A DNA stretch of 64,000 bases from Adiantum capillus-veneris (GCA_014529385.2 CM043945.1:151131741-151195740); one strand, 5' to 3'; shown: positions 10,346-22,006, counted from the stretch's first letter. The notes: generated from the sequence alone by a model not told the origin. Made by a program: numbers and translations.

Positions 10346-10748
10346 GTCACTAATTGACACCTCCCTAAGGAAGTGGGATCAATGGCCCACATTAAGCGTC
10401 GAAAGGTGGGAGTAGTTTGGCCGTTCAATCACTTTTTGAACTAGGTGTGAACTCGGGAGGTATATGCACCACACCAAATTTGGTGTGAACTTGGCAAGGT
10501 ATGTCCACCACCCCAAATGTGATGTGAACTAAGTGTGAACTAGGTGAACTTATCAGCGAATGATCTATAAACGAGTAAGCGATAGCTTAATAGTTAAGAG
10601 TCAATCTCTCTGGAGGCAGGGGACATGGGTTCAAACCCCAAACCCGGAAATGTGGGAATCTTTGCATTCCCTACCAATTGATCATGATTGTTGTAATGAG
10701 TGATCGCGAGCTGTTGATCCCACCTCCCAAAAGGAGGCGTCAATTACG
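10346..10748 (+). mobile_element. Non-autonomous inverted-repeat element with tRNA-like boxes, copy 2
   Basis: The left end GTCACTAATTGACACCTCCC matches copy 1 at 4864 and is the inverted partner of the right end, which reads CCTCCCAAAAGGAGGCGTCA before decaying. It is about 80 bp shorter than copy 1 because the palindromic block (ACCAAATTTGGT) is not fully duplicated. The internal box pair is better preserved than in copy 1. Two copies 5 kb apart flank the Harbinger element and the F-box gene. Confidence 0.7.
10583..10638 (+). promoter_or_regulatory. Pol III-like A box and B box, copy 2
   Basis: TAGCTTAATAGT at 10583-10594 resembles an A box, and GGTTCAAACCC at 10628-10638 is a textbook B box. 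The 33-base gap between them matches copy 1 (33 bases). Confidence 0.55.
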
Positions 10749-10760
10749 GGGGAGAGCAGA

Positions 10761-10796
<36 letters not shown>

Positions 10797-10904
10797 TGGT
10801 AGATTGGTTATACTAGTTCCATTTGGAGTGTGAGGTCTTCAATACTCATCAGATACATCTTTGAATCTGAGGTCCTTGGGATTGTTCCAACGACATAAAA
10901 ATCT

Positions 10905-10939
<35 letters not shown>

Positions 10940-11693
10940 GAAACCATCAACTTGTATGTGTGTGTGTGTGTGTGAGTGAGATTATACAACACAGCAAATT
11001 GTATTTGTTTTTTTATCTGAGAAAATAGAGGACTCCCTTAGTGGCTGTTAAAATTTTTGCATGACAAGAATCCTGCATCGCAGCAGCAGCAAGCATATGC
11101 CAACTTTCAGTTTGTGCTCTGAATTCGCATCTTGATCCCTCAAGCTTCCCCATGCAGATGATAAGCATCTTTGCCCCCAAAAACAATAATAATGAACAAG
11201 CTGTCAACAACTACAAAGAAAAGGAATTTTGAATAGTGACTCCACAAGTGCTCCACACAGCAAAGATCAATATGTGCTCAAGTGCACCACATGAACACAC
11301 AAAGAGATTAGGAGAATGGCCGGAAATATACTATAATTACAGTGACATACACAACACTAAGCTCATAGCAACCAGAAGAACCCGTGCATGCCCCAGCAAA
11401 CATACAGATCTGCAGTGAGTCACACAAGAATCAGTCACAAAAGCTTAAGACACAGTAAATATGGCAACAGCGTGTGATGCCGAGGGGCTCTCATTCACAA
11501 CCAAAGCATCATGTAGTAAATCTAAGAGTTCAACACCTTGGTTAATTTCCCACAAAACATGACCATTACAAAGCTGTGAAAGTCCAAGCTAGTGTCAATT
11601 GTAAATATGGCCTGAACAACAAATTTTTGTCGTAGACACCACAATTGCTTTCAGCAATGAACAGAGTCACTTCCAGAGGGTCAGAATGTCTCT
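10749..11693. other. Intergenic DNA with CT and GT microsatellites
   Basis: Contains (CT)n at 10764-10793 and 10909-10936 and (GT)n at 10957-10972. The right part, up to 11693, is probably the 3' untranslated region of the minus-strand stress-protein gene. No coding signal was seen. Confidence 0.6.
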
Positions 11694-12359
11694 TTACGGC
11701 CTCGATGGCGTTGCCTCCACAATCACCGTACCATCATCCACTCCCTCTCCACCATGCTGCTTTTCTTGGCTTTCATCAACATGAACATCATGCCACTCTT
11801 CTTCATCTTCTTTCTCCTCCTCCTCCGGCAGCTTCTCCAAAACCACAGGCTCCTCTCCCTCTCTCTCCTCTTCAGGATATCGGACTACCACAACAGGACA
11901 GTCACAATGGTGTACACAATAGTCACTGACACTACCTAATCGAGCCTTTTGCGTTTTCCTTGATGCACCAAATCCTCTGCTTCCCATAATGACTGCATTA
12001 ACACCAAGCCTCTCCACTTCTAAGCAGATGCGTTCTTTCATGTCATGATCCTTCACAATATGGATCTTGACTGGTATCCCCGCATCAATAATAGGTTTTG
12101 CAAGGTCTGATGCCTTGTTTGATGTGAGCTCATCGAAATTCTGTTGAGTCTCTTCATCACTCGAGTCAATAGATTGCTCCATTGCCCCCCAATCAGCCCC
12201 GTAGAGAACATTTGTCGGCTGGACATGGAGTAGAATGACGGAATCATCAGGCCTAAGATAGTTAGCCACTGCCCACTTTACCGCAAATGCACTCTCATCA
12301 CTGAGATCCACTGCAACAGCTACCTTTCGGTTCCCACTCTGCAATGGTGATAGTGGCAT
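11694..12359 (-). CDS. Universal stress protein A-like protein with acidic tail
   Basis: A 221-residue protein read from ATG 12359, which lies one base after a splice acceptor (CATTGTGCAG at 12361). Residues about 10-160 form a UspA-like alpha/beta fold: it starts NRKVAVAVDLSDESAFAVKW, then ILLHVQPTNVLYGADWG. The nucleotide-binding loop follows as MGSRGFGAS at about 125-133 and LGSVSDYCVHHC at about 141-152, so the G-x2-G-x9-G(S/T) pattern of ATP-binding members is present. Strand five reads CPVVVVRYP. After residue 160 the protein has an unusual acidic tail rich in E and D, ending in PSRP. Plant members act in stress and hypoxia responses as ATP-binding or chaperone-like proteins; the role here is inferred. 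The coding part is in one exon and the leader carries introns. Confidence 0.92.
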   Translation of the reverse strand: MPLSPLQSGNRKVAVAVDLSDESAFAVKWAVANYLRPDDSVILLHVQPTNVLYGADWGAMEQSIDSSDEETQQNFDELTSNKASDLAKPIIDAGIPVKIHIVKDHDMKERICLEVERLGVNAVIMGSRGFGASRKTQKARLGSVSDYCVHHCDCPVVVVRYPEEEREGEEPVVLEKLPEEEEKEDEEEWHDVHVDESQEKQHGGEGVDDGTVIVEATPSRP

Positions 12360-13734
12360 CCTGCACAATGCGCAAACTCAAAAACAGGAAAAAGGTTCTG
12401 TGCCCTCCACATACTTACCAGGCAGTTGTCAATTAGCGCCAAAGATGGCCACACCTAAAGAGTGCAAGCCTGTGCAAATGCAGCAATGATCAATTTACAC
12501 CAAATACCTAGGATCATGTTTCACTGTTCTAGTGCCATTTCACCCTGTTTCTTTGCATCTCAATAAAGAAGCTTTTAATAATCAATCAGGCCCACGATCT
12601 TATAAGTGGTAAGCGGAACAGAGTTTCATCGATTATTAGGTTCCAATCTAAGAGAACAGTCCTGCCGACAATAGACAACACTTCAAAAACTCTACAAAAA
12701 GTTATTACAGGATTTTAACAAATAAACGGCAGCATTCAACCGGTGGTGGTGTTGCTTACTGGTTTATGTAATTCAACCATTACAATCCAGGCCTCAAGGA
12801 GCTGAACCAGTAGCATTCTGACCCTCACTTTTGCTACCAATGGTCCAAGTAACGTCAGTGAAGTATCCAATTAAACCTAGTTTGATCGCTTTAGCATGAA
12901 GCAGGTTAGGCATGTACAAATATGGGCTTGTGAGGGGCACTTGAGAGAGAAAAACCACAATCGCCAGTCGTTTTTAAATTTCCCATTAACGCTCCCGAAA
13001 AAACATATTCAATGCAGGTGCGGCTGTCAAAGAATTTAAGAATTTCATATAAAGTACTCTTACATTACCCTTGCAAAATCACTTTGGTGGTTCAAAGAGC
13101 TTCCTTATGTAACGCCTTTCATTATCATGCATGTTAATTGGCTCCAGAGCAGGAACAAACAAGGAAAACTCAAGCTTTGGAAATTATGATGATTAGAAAT
13201 GTCCTGCTGCTAAAATACTCAAGGTTGAGCTAAGAATTTTCTTCTTACCTGCGTTGATTGCAGACTACTTGAAGGTTTCTACAGCACTCCAAGCTTGAAG
13301 ATCAACTGCTCCATTAAAGAAAACAAGTGACTAGTTCAAAAACACTGCGTGATCTGCAGGAAAAAAGGCACATGAATTAAAAATACAGAAAGAAGTGCGC
13401 AAGCACTTCTTGCGCACTTCTTTCTTGCTTGTGAATTCTCGAAAAGACGAGGTCAAGCTGTCCTCTGAAAGCTTCACTTGTAGAGCAACTATGATAGAGC
13501 CTAGAAAATGCAGAGAAGCAAAGCAGCACTGAAAGGCATACTGGCGTTTACCTGCGACGACGATGCACCGCTGTTGATCTCTCCCCGGCGTTGCAACCTT
13601 TTACAGCATTCAGACATACCTGAAGAACATTGAGAAATGACCCCACTAACTCACATGGGCGGGGCTTACGATCTATCCCACAAGTTTTAAACTGAAGACT
13701 TGGTATCAACAGGGAAATAGAATAACCCATCTAC

Positions 13735-13740
<6 letters not shown>
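12360..13740 (-). other. 5' leader of stress-protein gene with two introns
   Basis: Read on the minus strand, a first leader exon ends at 13552 with donor CGCAG/GTAAACG. Its intron spans 13551-13354 and ends in the strong acceptor CTTTTTTCCTGCAG. A second leader exon covers 13353-13249 with donor CGCAG/GTAAGAAG. The second intron runs 13248-12361 and ends at GTGCAG, one base before the start codon. A GC box (CCCCGCCC) lies in the first exon. The splice signals are good, but no transcript evidence is available. Confidence 0.6.
13387..13425. repeat. Perfect 17-bp hairpin in leader intron
   Basis: AGAAAGAAGTGCGCAAG is followed by CACTT and its exact reverse complement. It lies inside the first leader intron of the stress-protein gene. 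Confidence 0.9.

Positions 13741-13784
<44 letters not shown>
13737..13784. repeat. (AG)n microsatellite near stress-gene promoter
   Basis: About 24 AG units just upstream of the probable transcription start of the minus-strand gene. On that strand it reads CT, like the CT-rich tracts common near plant transcription starts. Confidence 0.85.
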
Positions 13785-13787
<3 letters not shown>

Positions 13788-14009
13788 GGCTTGCGAAACA
13801 TTTTTTTGTGGACCCGGCTTTGGAACCTTTTCACACGCATATGAGCAGGCTCACTCAAAATTTGAGAGGGATAATCACACTAAAAATCTCATATTATAAC
13901 TAAAAATTCCATAATTTGAACCGGCTTGAGAACCTTCTTGCCCAAATTTGAGCCGGCCATTTTCATTTTGAATAGGCTCTGGATAAAGAAAACCTATCTT
14001 TTCCCGTGC

Positions 14010-14064
<55 letters not shown>

Positions 14065-14930
14065 AATTTTAGATTGATGGGTTTAGATCGCCCTATTTAA
14101 CAAAAGGTTGAGGGTTGAACTCCTAGATCATCATCATGAGGCGAGTCTTCAATTCCTCTATTGTCACTGCCACACATAGTGAAGGACACATTGGTGACTT
14201 TCAAAATAAAGTCTTGAAGCTTAGATATCATGTCCTAGTTGGGTACCCATTTTATTATCCCTTCTTAGGATGAGCATATATGTTTTACACACCTATTTGT
14301 TTGAGTTTAAATTCATTCCTATGCTTGTCCATTATGGTGGGATTTGAGGCTCAATGTGTGCCCATGGATGGACGAGGGAGCTTGGCTATCCAAGGCCTTG
14401 TCCAACGCAAAAATCCCAGAGCCACACTTTTTAGCACTTTGCAATCACCTTTGCTCACACATTTGCTGCTCAATTGAGCAGAGGTTGTTGAACAACCAAT
14501 GTGTAAGCTACCTAAATACATATTACAAAAATGAATAGAGTACAAAAACTAATTTACTCACATATGTGGTCCCTTATGTTCAAAAAAATGACTCTAGTCA
14601 CTTTCTTGGGAGCTTTTGCAATATCAATGAGTGGCTAGGCACAAGACACACTGGTGATGGCTACAAATCTAGATTGTGCATGTAGATGGCTTGCACCAAT
14701 GATTAGAGCATTTATATTTGTGTTGTAAATAGAGTTTATGGATAGCTCTTATTTTTACTCAGAGTATCAAGCTTGACTCCTCATCTATAAATTAGTATGT
14801 GCAAAAGGAAGAAGCTTACTTCTGCTTAGGAGGAGATTGTGGCCAGTGCTCATGTCACTCTTCTGCATTCTCCTCTACCTCTCCTCCTCTCACTCGCGTG
14901 TATGTGTAGCTCTAGAGTCGAAAAGTGCAC

Positions 14931-15028
<98 letters not shown>

Positions 15029-15544
15029 CGCGCGTGCGTGCGCGCGCACGTGTAGGCAACCTTAGTAGTATAGTGTCATACCAACCGACTAAATAAGTCA
15101 ATTTGAAAAACAAGGAAGTTAACCTAGCTTAGAGCACAAAAACTATCTACACATGCCACTACATAGGTGGTCTCAATAGATGCAAGGTGAGTGTGTTTTA
15201 AGCTCAACCATTCCTATCAGTAGGTCTACTCCAGTGGAGCTCAATGCTCAAATGTTCAAATGCTTCATAGACCTACACTTGGTGCAACTAGCAATGATGT
15301 AGCTATTCCTGACGTGCATCAAGGAGACAATGTGTGTCCATACATGAACAAGAAGTGTGCGACCGATTGTATCCCTATTTTAACAAAAAATCTAGAGCGC
15401 AGTTGTTTAATCAAATAGCATCACCACAAAGATTAAGCATTCAAATACACAAGCAACTTGATTAGCAACTACGAATACACATGCACTAAGTAAATAGCGA
15501 GATCAATATTGATTCTATTCAAAATGCTCAACCATCATGCATAA
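13785..15544. other. Intergenic DNA with compound microsatellites
   Basis: Holds (GT)n(AG)n at 14015-14061 and a long (CT)n(GT)n(GC/GT) run at 14935-15052. No gene was recognised. Reading frames that cross the microsatellites are artefacts. Confidence 0.7.
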
Positions 15545-17465
15545 TGTGAGACTAAGGCTAAGTGGGAAACTGGCATGGGGGCTTCCCTTTATGAAATAGA
15601 GCTATATGCAGTAATGTACGCTTTGAAAAGTGATGACATTACTTGTATGGTGCTCATTTGAAATCTTGTTTGACCATGAAAGTATAAAGTGGTTTACATA
15701 GAGCAATCTGACTTAAAGGGTCGAAAGGTTGAATGGGTTGAGATTCTTCAAGAGTATGATGCAAAGCTTTGGTATCGTAAAGGATGATACAATGTGGTAG
15801 CTGATGCTCTTAGTTGAATGCTTGGGATCAAGTCTCTTATGTTTATAACTTAAAAGTGAGTTTTTGGAGACTCTTCAAGGTATATGTGAGTATGATTATC
15901 CATACTCCAAAGTGTGGAGTCATGTTAAAAAGAGGGATCCTTCTCACCCCAATGTTGACAATGTATCTATTTCCTCCACACCTCATTATCCTCTTTCGAG
16001 TGATGAGCTGACTAGATGGAATAATCTTTCCATTGATGATGGGTACCTACTCCACAAGGGGAGAGTACCGATTGATGCACACATTTGGCACCAAATTATT
16101 TATGAATGTCATGATAGACCAAGTGTAGGGCACCCATGCATAAAGAAGACTTATACACTTGTATGACAATAATTTTAAGCCAGGCTTGCACGGGTTTGTT
16201 CAAGGATGTGTCTTCCATTGCCAAAATTGTCAAGTAAAAAGGAGAGTGTGTGCAGGCAAGACGTCTCTTGCATCCTTTGGAGATTCCCAATGGTAAATGG
16301 GAGAGTACCTCTATGGACTTTATTGTGGGTCTACCAACAATCATACGAGGTCATAACTTGGTATGGATGATTGTAGATAAATTGAATAAACTTTGTAAGT
16401 TTATTCCAACCAAGCACCATCAAAACTCTAGAGTTAGCCTTTTTTTTTGACAATCTATAGGTTATATGGATTTGCCTAGCAATATTGTGAGTGATCATGA
16501 TCCCAAGTTTAACAACGATTTCTAGATGGTTGTCTTTAAATGGTTGGGAACACAACTCACTATCAGTATTGCAGATCATCCACAGATAGATGGACAGACT
16601 GAATGTGTTAATCAAATGCTAGAGAATATGCTAAGAGCATACATTAGCAAGAAGAAATCTAATTCAAAAGATCATCTCTCTATTTTGGAGTTTCCTTATA
16701 ATGCTAGAAAGCATATTATGACTAGGTTTAGTCCCTTCATGCTTATGTATGGTTTTCAACCTAGATCACCAATTCCAGTTTGGTTGGTTATTAAAAAAAA
16801 TTGTCAAGTCAAGGACTTTATCCAAGTCCATATATGGATATGCTAAATAGTTCTCTTTAAAATGTTCGACAAGCATAAGACAGATACAAGAAGTATGCTA
16901 ATGTGAAACATCGGCAAACAAGACACTTTCACCACATAAATAGTTCTCTTTAAAATGTTCGACAAGCATAAGACAGATACAAGAAGTATGCTAATGTGAA
17001 ACATCGGCAAACAAGACACTTTCACCACATAAGGTAAAAAGATATTCTTACATGCTATGGAGTATTTAGAAAGTCTAAAAATTGGTCATACGCCTAAGTT
17101 ATCTCCTAGGTATTGAGGTTCCTAGTCATGTAGGGTATGCTAATGCGAAACATCCACTCAAAGGAGTTGGAGATATGGCCTACAAACTATCTTCCTCTGT
17201 ACTCTCTTATTTATCTGATTTTTTATGTAAACACTTGCATAGGGATGACAATGTAATTGATCATTAGGTTTTGGTTGATTCATTGAACTTGCAACCCAAC
17301 TGCATGAACGTGAGCTCGTTCTAGACTATCATAATTTATGTACTCATCATGTTAGGTGGAAAGACCAACCTGAAGCAGGTGCCACTTGGAAAAACACTAA
17401 TGTTCTTAAGAATAAATACCCCACTTTTCTTTTCAAGGACAAAAACACTTGCAAAGGGGGAGTAA
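15545..17465 (+). pseudogene. Chromodomain-type Ty3/gypsy pol remnant
   Basis: Broken frames carry, in order: an RNase H end (ELYAVMYALK; GRKVEWVEILQEYDAKLWYR; NVVADALS) at 15595-15830; the integrase zinc region (CHDRPSVGHPCIKKTY) near 16110; the integrase core (GKWESTSMDFIVGLPT; WLGTQLTISIADHPQIDGQ; YNARKHIMTRFSPFMLMYGF) at 16270-16770; and a chromodomain tail (WKDQPEAGATWKN; KYPTF) at 17345-17440. A polypurine tract GCAAAGGGGGAGTAA ends at 17465. Reverse transcriptase and gag are missing. At 15545 a short stretch resembles the start of the LTR at 17466, so the element is internally deleted, with LTR joined almost directly to RNase H. Many stops; dead. Confidence 0.8.
16845..17030 (+). repeat. 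Perfect 93-bp tandem duplication
   Basis: Two identical 93-bp units (16845-16937 and 16938-17030) lie within the gypsy remnant downstream of the integrase core. Identity of the units implies a recent duplication or an assembly artefact. Confidence 0.9.
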
Positions 17466-17844
17466 TGTGAAGCCAAGGGCTAAGTGGGAAACCGGCACAA
17501 GGGCTACCCTACATGAAGGGTGTAGGATGGTTAGGTGGAGCATTGGTTTTCGCTTCCTTTGACCTCTCACATAAGGGAGTTTGTGGGAGTATGAGAATTC
17601 AATAGAGTAGCTTCTGGGAGTGGACGTGGAAGCTATGGAAATCTTTGTTGTTCTCAAATCCTACAAGCTTGATGTGACTAACTTTTGAACTTGGAACCCC
17701 CAAATGAGCTAAAAATGGCTATTTAACATAACGGGCCCGCTAAGAAAGCTAGGGTTTACACTTGGTCGGCCAAAATCGGTTAATTGTAGTCCTATTACAT
17801 TCCTAGGAGCTACTAGCTATGGAAAAAGCAAGACTCAAGCAAGG

Positions 17845-17905
<61 letters not shown>

Positions 17906-18098
17906 CCAAGAACCCTCCTCCACACCCTTCTCATGTCTCCCCACCACCAGCATGCATGGGAAGCTAATCATGCTGCTTGATACCTGGCTTAATTTCCATT
18001 GACCCCCCTTTTGTAACCTTAACAGGTGATTCACGTGTGAGATCATGACCCCTATCTCCTAGTGTAAATGCAATTGCCCCAACATAGGTTACGTCACA
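17466..18098 (+). repeat. Probable LTR of chromodomain gypsy
   Basis: Starts TGTGAAGCC directly after the polypurine tract and ends GTTACGTCACA, giving the inverted ends TGTGA/TCACA. It is 633 bp long and includes an AC microsatellite at 17846-17902. On the opposite strand the 18098 end is also preceded by a polypurine-like AAGGGGGAAGG, so two elements of opposite direction may meet here. Confidence 0.55.
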
Positions 18099-18404
18099 TA
18101 CCTTCCCCCTTAAGAAGAACTTTCGTCCTTAAAAATTTCATTGGAAGAAGTAATCCTAAATTGTGGAAATCTTTTCCAAATAATCCTTATTTGCTCCCAT
18201 GTTGAACTCTCTTCAACACAATCTTTCCACTTAACAATTTTTTTTTTATAGATTGTGTTTTCTAATTCTTTTTTCTCTAGTGTCTAGTATTTTTCTCGCT
18301 CATGTGGAAGAGATTATCTATGAGTTCCACTATCTGATTACCTTGAATAAGATTATCAAATTGACCCAACTTATTTTTGAGTATGCTAACATGGAATAAT
18401 AGAT
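18099..18404 (-). pseudogene. C-terminal chromodomain fragment of a minus-strand gypsy
   Basis: On the minus strand the frame reads FHVSILKNKLGQFD, then VKWKDCVEESSTWEQI, then FPQF, followed by a polypurine tract (AAGGGGGAAGG) at about 18100. This is the integrase C-terminus plus chromodomain tail of a chromovirus. The piece is cut at 18404 by the insertion of Copia-1. Its missing upstream part is at 27357-27896, now on the plus strand because of an inversion. Confidence 0.75.
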
Positions 18405-18635
18405 TGTTACATTATACATGTGGTAGTGATGTGTGTTAACACACTTAGGACTACCGTGGCATTTTTTTTTCCTCACGAGGATGTTTTCCCCCCCGTGCAT
18501 TGTATATACGCCCATCACTCTAGGGCTATCTTATCTTTCCATTGCACACTAATTAATACACTCTCTGTTGTGTGCCTCGAGCTTCCTTCGTCTTCGCCAA
18601 GTTGTGTGTGTTTCCCTGCAACCCTAATTCCTACA
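18405..18635 (+). repeat. 5' LTR of Copia-1
   Basis: A 231-bp LTR from TGTTAC to TACA. It is closely similar to the LTRs at 27897-28125 (minus), 58711-58926 and 63600-63825. It is preceded by TAGAT (18400-18404), part of a probable target duplication. Confidence 0.9.
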
Positions 18636-18637
18636 AT

Positions 18638-18649
18638 TGGTATCAGAGC
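18638..18649 (+). other. Primer-binding site of Copia-1 (tRNA-Met type)
   Basis: TGGTATCAGAGC begins two bases after the LTR and is complementary to the 3' end of initiator tRNA-Met, as is usual for plant copia elements. Confidence 0.9.
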
Positions 18650-18998
18650 AGGTTGCGTCCTCTCAGGCTTAGTTGCCAACAACTCCAACACACACTTTCT
18701 CACTTTCTTCAATTTATGTGATCTTTGGTGAGCATCAGTAGCTCGAAAAATACTTTGGGAGACCTTGTAAAGCTCAATCTGCTCAAGTTTTTGATTTGGG
18801 CTCACTTCGGACTCCGTTTCCACTACAAGCAGTGTTGTGCATACAATTTTGTCATTTTGTGCAAAATTTCTTCTGTGCCGTTTTTTGCTTAATAGGTCCC
18901 TTACAGTCTTTACGGGTTGTGTTATATAGCACGTGTTGGTCATGCTTCGTTTCTCTTCATTTCGAGAAGTTTTCACATCAGGTGAAGGCATTCGCCAC

Positions 18999-21900
18999 AT
19001 GGCTGGCAACAACACAGATGTGTTCAAGGTGTTTGTTGCTAAGGATAGATTGGATGTGGACAACTATCCTATGTGGGCTTACATGATGCAACATGTCCTT
19101 GTGTCAAAGGGTGTTTGGAATATTGTGCAGGGCATTGATGTACGTCTTGGTTCTAAGGATGTAGGCGATGTTGTTGGTTCTGGTGGCAGGGTTGCTACTG
19201 CCAGAGCTGTTTTGCGTATGACTGAGCAAGTTGAAATGTAAGAAATGTGTAAGCTCTTGAATTTATTGGGTTGTCTATAAAGCACACTATTACTCCTCAC
19301 ATTCGTTCAACAAAATCTGATGTACGTCTTGGTTTTAAGGATGTAGGCGATGTTGTTGGTTCTGGTGGCAGGGTTGCTACTGCCAGAGCTGTTTTGCGTA
19401 TGGCTGAGCAAGCTCGTTGAAATGTAAGAAGTGTGTAAGCTCTTGCATTGATTGGATTGTCTATAAAGCACACTATTACTCCTCACATTCGTTCAACAAA
19501 ATCTGCAAAAAACCTTGAGATGTTCTGGCTGGTCTTTATGCAAGTCGCAATGAGGCTAAAATTGCATTGCTACGTAAAGAGCTGAAGTCGAATATTATGC
19601 ATGAGGAAGATGAGATGGGCACTTTCCTTGCTGATGTCAAGGATATAATGAGCAACTTATTTCTATAGGCAAAGTCATTCATGACAGCTCCCTTGTATCA
19701 GATTGTCCTTGGTGCTTTGCCGGATTCTTACTAAACTTTTGCTAGTACTTGGAGACTTATGACCCAAGGAAATCCAGAAGTTGTCAAGTTTGATGCATTA
19801 TGCACATTCTTGTTGCAAGAGTCACTTTCTAGAAAAAACAGGGCTAAATAGTGTGCAGTTGAACATGCCTTTGCTACTCAAAGAAAAGGTGGTAATAGCA
19901 ATGTAGCCACTTTTCATGGTTCTTTTGCGAGTGGTAAATTACTTGTTCCTAATGCTTCTTCTGGAAATAATTCTTCTGAGAATTTTGATGAAAAGGGCAA
20001 AAAGAAGATGCGTTGCCATTATTGTAAAGCTAATGATCACTTGATCAAATAGTGTCCTAAGTTGAAGGCAAAAGAGGCTAAGAAGAAAGAGGTTGGCTCC
20101 ACTACAAATGGAGCTATTGAGTCTTTTGTGAAAGGAGATTGTGATGATGATGTTGATGTAGAATGGGATTTTAGTGCAAAGTGCACTTATGATCCTTCTG
20201 TTCATGGTGCATGTATGTCAATTGTTGTAGATGCTCATGTGTGGTATTTTGACATTGGTACTATAAAGCACGTTACCTCTCATCGTGACTTGTTTACCTC
20301 TCTTGTGCCAACAATGCCTCTTACCCGGTCAAGGGAGTTGGAAAGATTGTGTTGACTGATGCGAATGGCAGTTCTTTCACACTTGTTGATGCACTTTAAG
20401 TACCTAGGATCAAGAAGAACCTTTTGTCTGTATCTGCACTTTTTAGACTTGGTTTTGTTATGAAATTTGTGGAGGACAGATGTATAGTTCATGATCTCAT
20501 TTTTTGGTGATGAGATTGCTGCATCAGGCATTTTATGTTGTGGGCTGTATAAGCTCACTTTGTATAACAAGTGTGGGCAAAATTTTGCAAATGCAGTTGT
20601 GGATTCTACGGCTATTTCAGATGCAAAACTTTGGCATGCACGTTTTGGGCATCTGAATTTTAACAGTTTATTGCATTTGTAGAAATCTGATATGGTTACT
20701 TTTTTTTCGCCTCTTGACACGTGTTAAACATGTTTGTGAAGGTTGTATTTTGGGTAAGATGCAATGTTCAAAGTTTCAAAAGGATGGTTCAATTAGGGCT
20801 ACATGCAGCTTGCAACTTGTGTATAGTGATGTTTGTGAGCCCATGCAAACTCCATCCTTGGGAAATTACCTTTACTTTGCAACTTTCATTGATAATTACT
20901 CCAATCATGCACGGGTGTATCCGCTTAAGGCGAAGTCCGAAGTGTTTATGTGCTTCAAGCAATTTTTGGCTATGTCAAAAAATGTCTCTAAATGTACTAT
21001 GCACACCCTTCGTTTCGAGCGAGGGGAGATATGTCTCATGAATTTACTGCATTTCTGTCTAGTTGTGGGATAAAACACCAATGTACAATGCTATATACAC
21101 CTCAACAAAATGGTGTTGCTGAAAGGAAGAACATGTTGCTTATGGACATTGTTATTGCTTTCTTGACTGGTGACATACTTAAGGAAGTTTATGTAACGTA
21201 GTCTCGCCGTTTTGTCAAGAAAGGACAAGAGGATAAAGTGTGCAAATGTAAGAAATCTTTGTATGGGTTGAAGCAGTCTCCTCGTGCTTGGTATAAGAAA
21301 GTTGACACTCATTTGTTCAAATGAGGCTTTCATGACAGTCCGACAGAAAGCACTTTGTATGTGAAATGTGAGGGTGATGTACTTCTCATTGTTTTTCTAT
21401 ATGTGGATGATTCGTTGATCACTGATATGAATGAGGCACATGTTGATGAATTTAAGGCCGATTTGAATGCTACTTCAATATGAAAGATTTGGGGTTGCTG
21501 CATCATTACTTGGGCATACAGTTTAAGCAATGTGATGGTGGTATTGCATTGTGTCAAACAAGCTACATAGAGACATTGCTATGTAAGTTTGGACTTGAGG
21601 ATTGCAAACCTATTGCCACTCCCGTGGAAAAAAGTTTAAAATCGAGTCTTCATGATGTTGGTGATCCTCAATGTCACTCTTTACCAAATTGATGTTGGAT
21701 GCCTTATCTATGTATGCAATACGAGGTCAGATATCCAATTTCCAGTCGCACATGTTAGCAAATTTATGCATAGTCCAGGGTCTAAGCATTGGCAGACTGT
21801 CAACAAGCAGATCTTTCTCTACTTGAGTGACACTTTACATCTTGGGTTGTTTTATACCAGGGGTGGATCATTGCCATAAGCTTTACATGCTTTTTTGGAC

Positions 21901-22006
21901 TCATATTGGGTTGTTTTTTTTATACACGTGAGTATCCACGACCGGTTTTTGTTTCATGCTACAGTTCATGCATATCATGGTTGAGCAAGAAGGAGGCAAG
22001 AAGCAA
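18999..22006 (+). pseudogene. Copia-1 gag-pol, 5' part, decayed
   Basis: Gag starts at ATG 18999 (MAGNNTDVFKVF). The zinc knuckle is CHYCKANDHLIK followed by a stop near 20050. Protease motif residues WYFDIGTIKH (20245) have lost the catalytic DSG. Integrase is recognisable from CEGCILGKMQ (20735) through CTMLYTPQQNGVAERKN (21080-21130). It then jumps directly to the reverse transcriptase segment IVIAFLTGDILKEVYV, so roughly 1 kb present in Copia-2 is deleted. RNase H starts but is cut at 22006. Gag contains a 182-bp tandem duplication. Many stops and frame changes; not functional. The remaining 3' part lies inverted at 27897-28541. Confidence 0.88.
19137..19505 (+). repeat. 182-bp tandem duplication in Copia-1 gag
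   Basis: Units at 19137-19318 and 19319-19505 share GATGTACGTCTTGG at the start and CAACAAAATCTG at the end. Copia-2 has one copy of this gag segment, so the duplication is specific to Copia-1. Confidence 0.85.

Noticed and set aside
14837-15113. Open frames across CT/GT microsatellites
   Set aside because: Any frame through a pure dinucleotide repeat stays open; the encoded SLSLS or VCVCV residues are not evidence of a gene. The same applies at 26385-26754 and 31832-32590.
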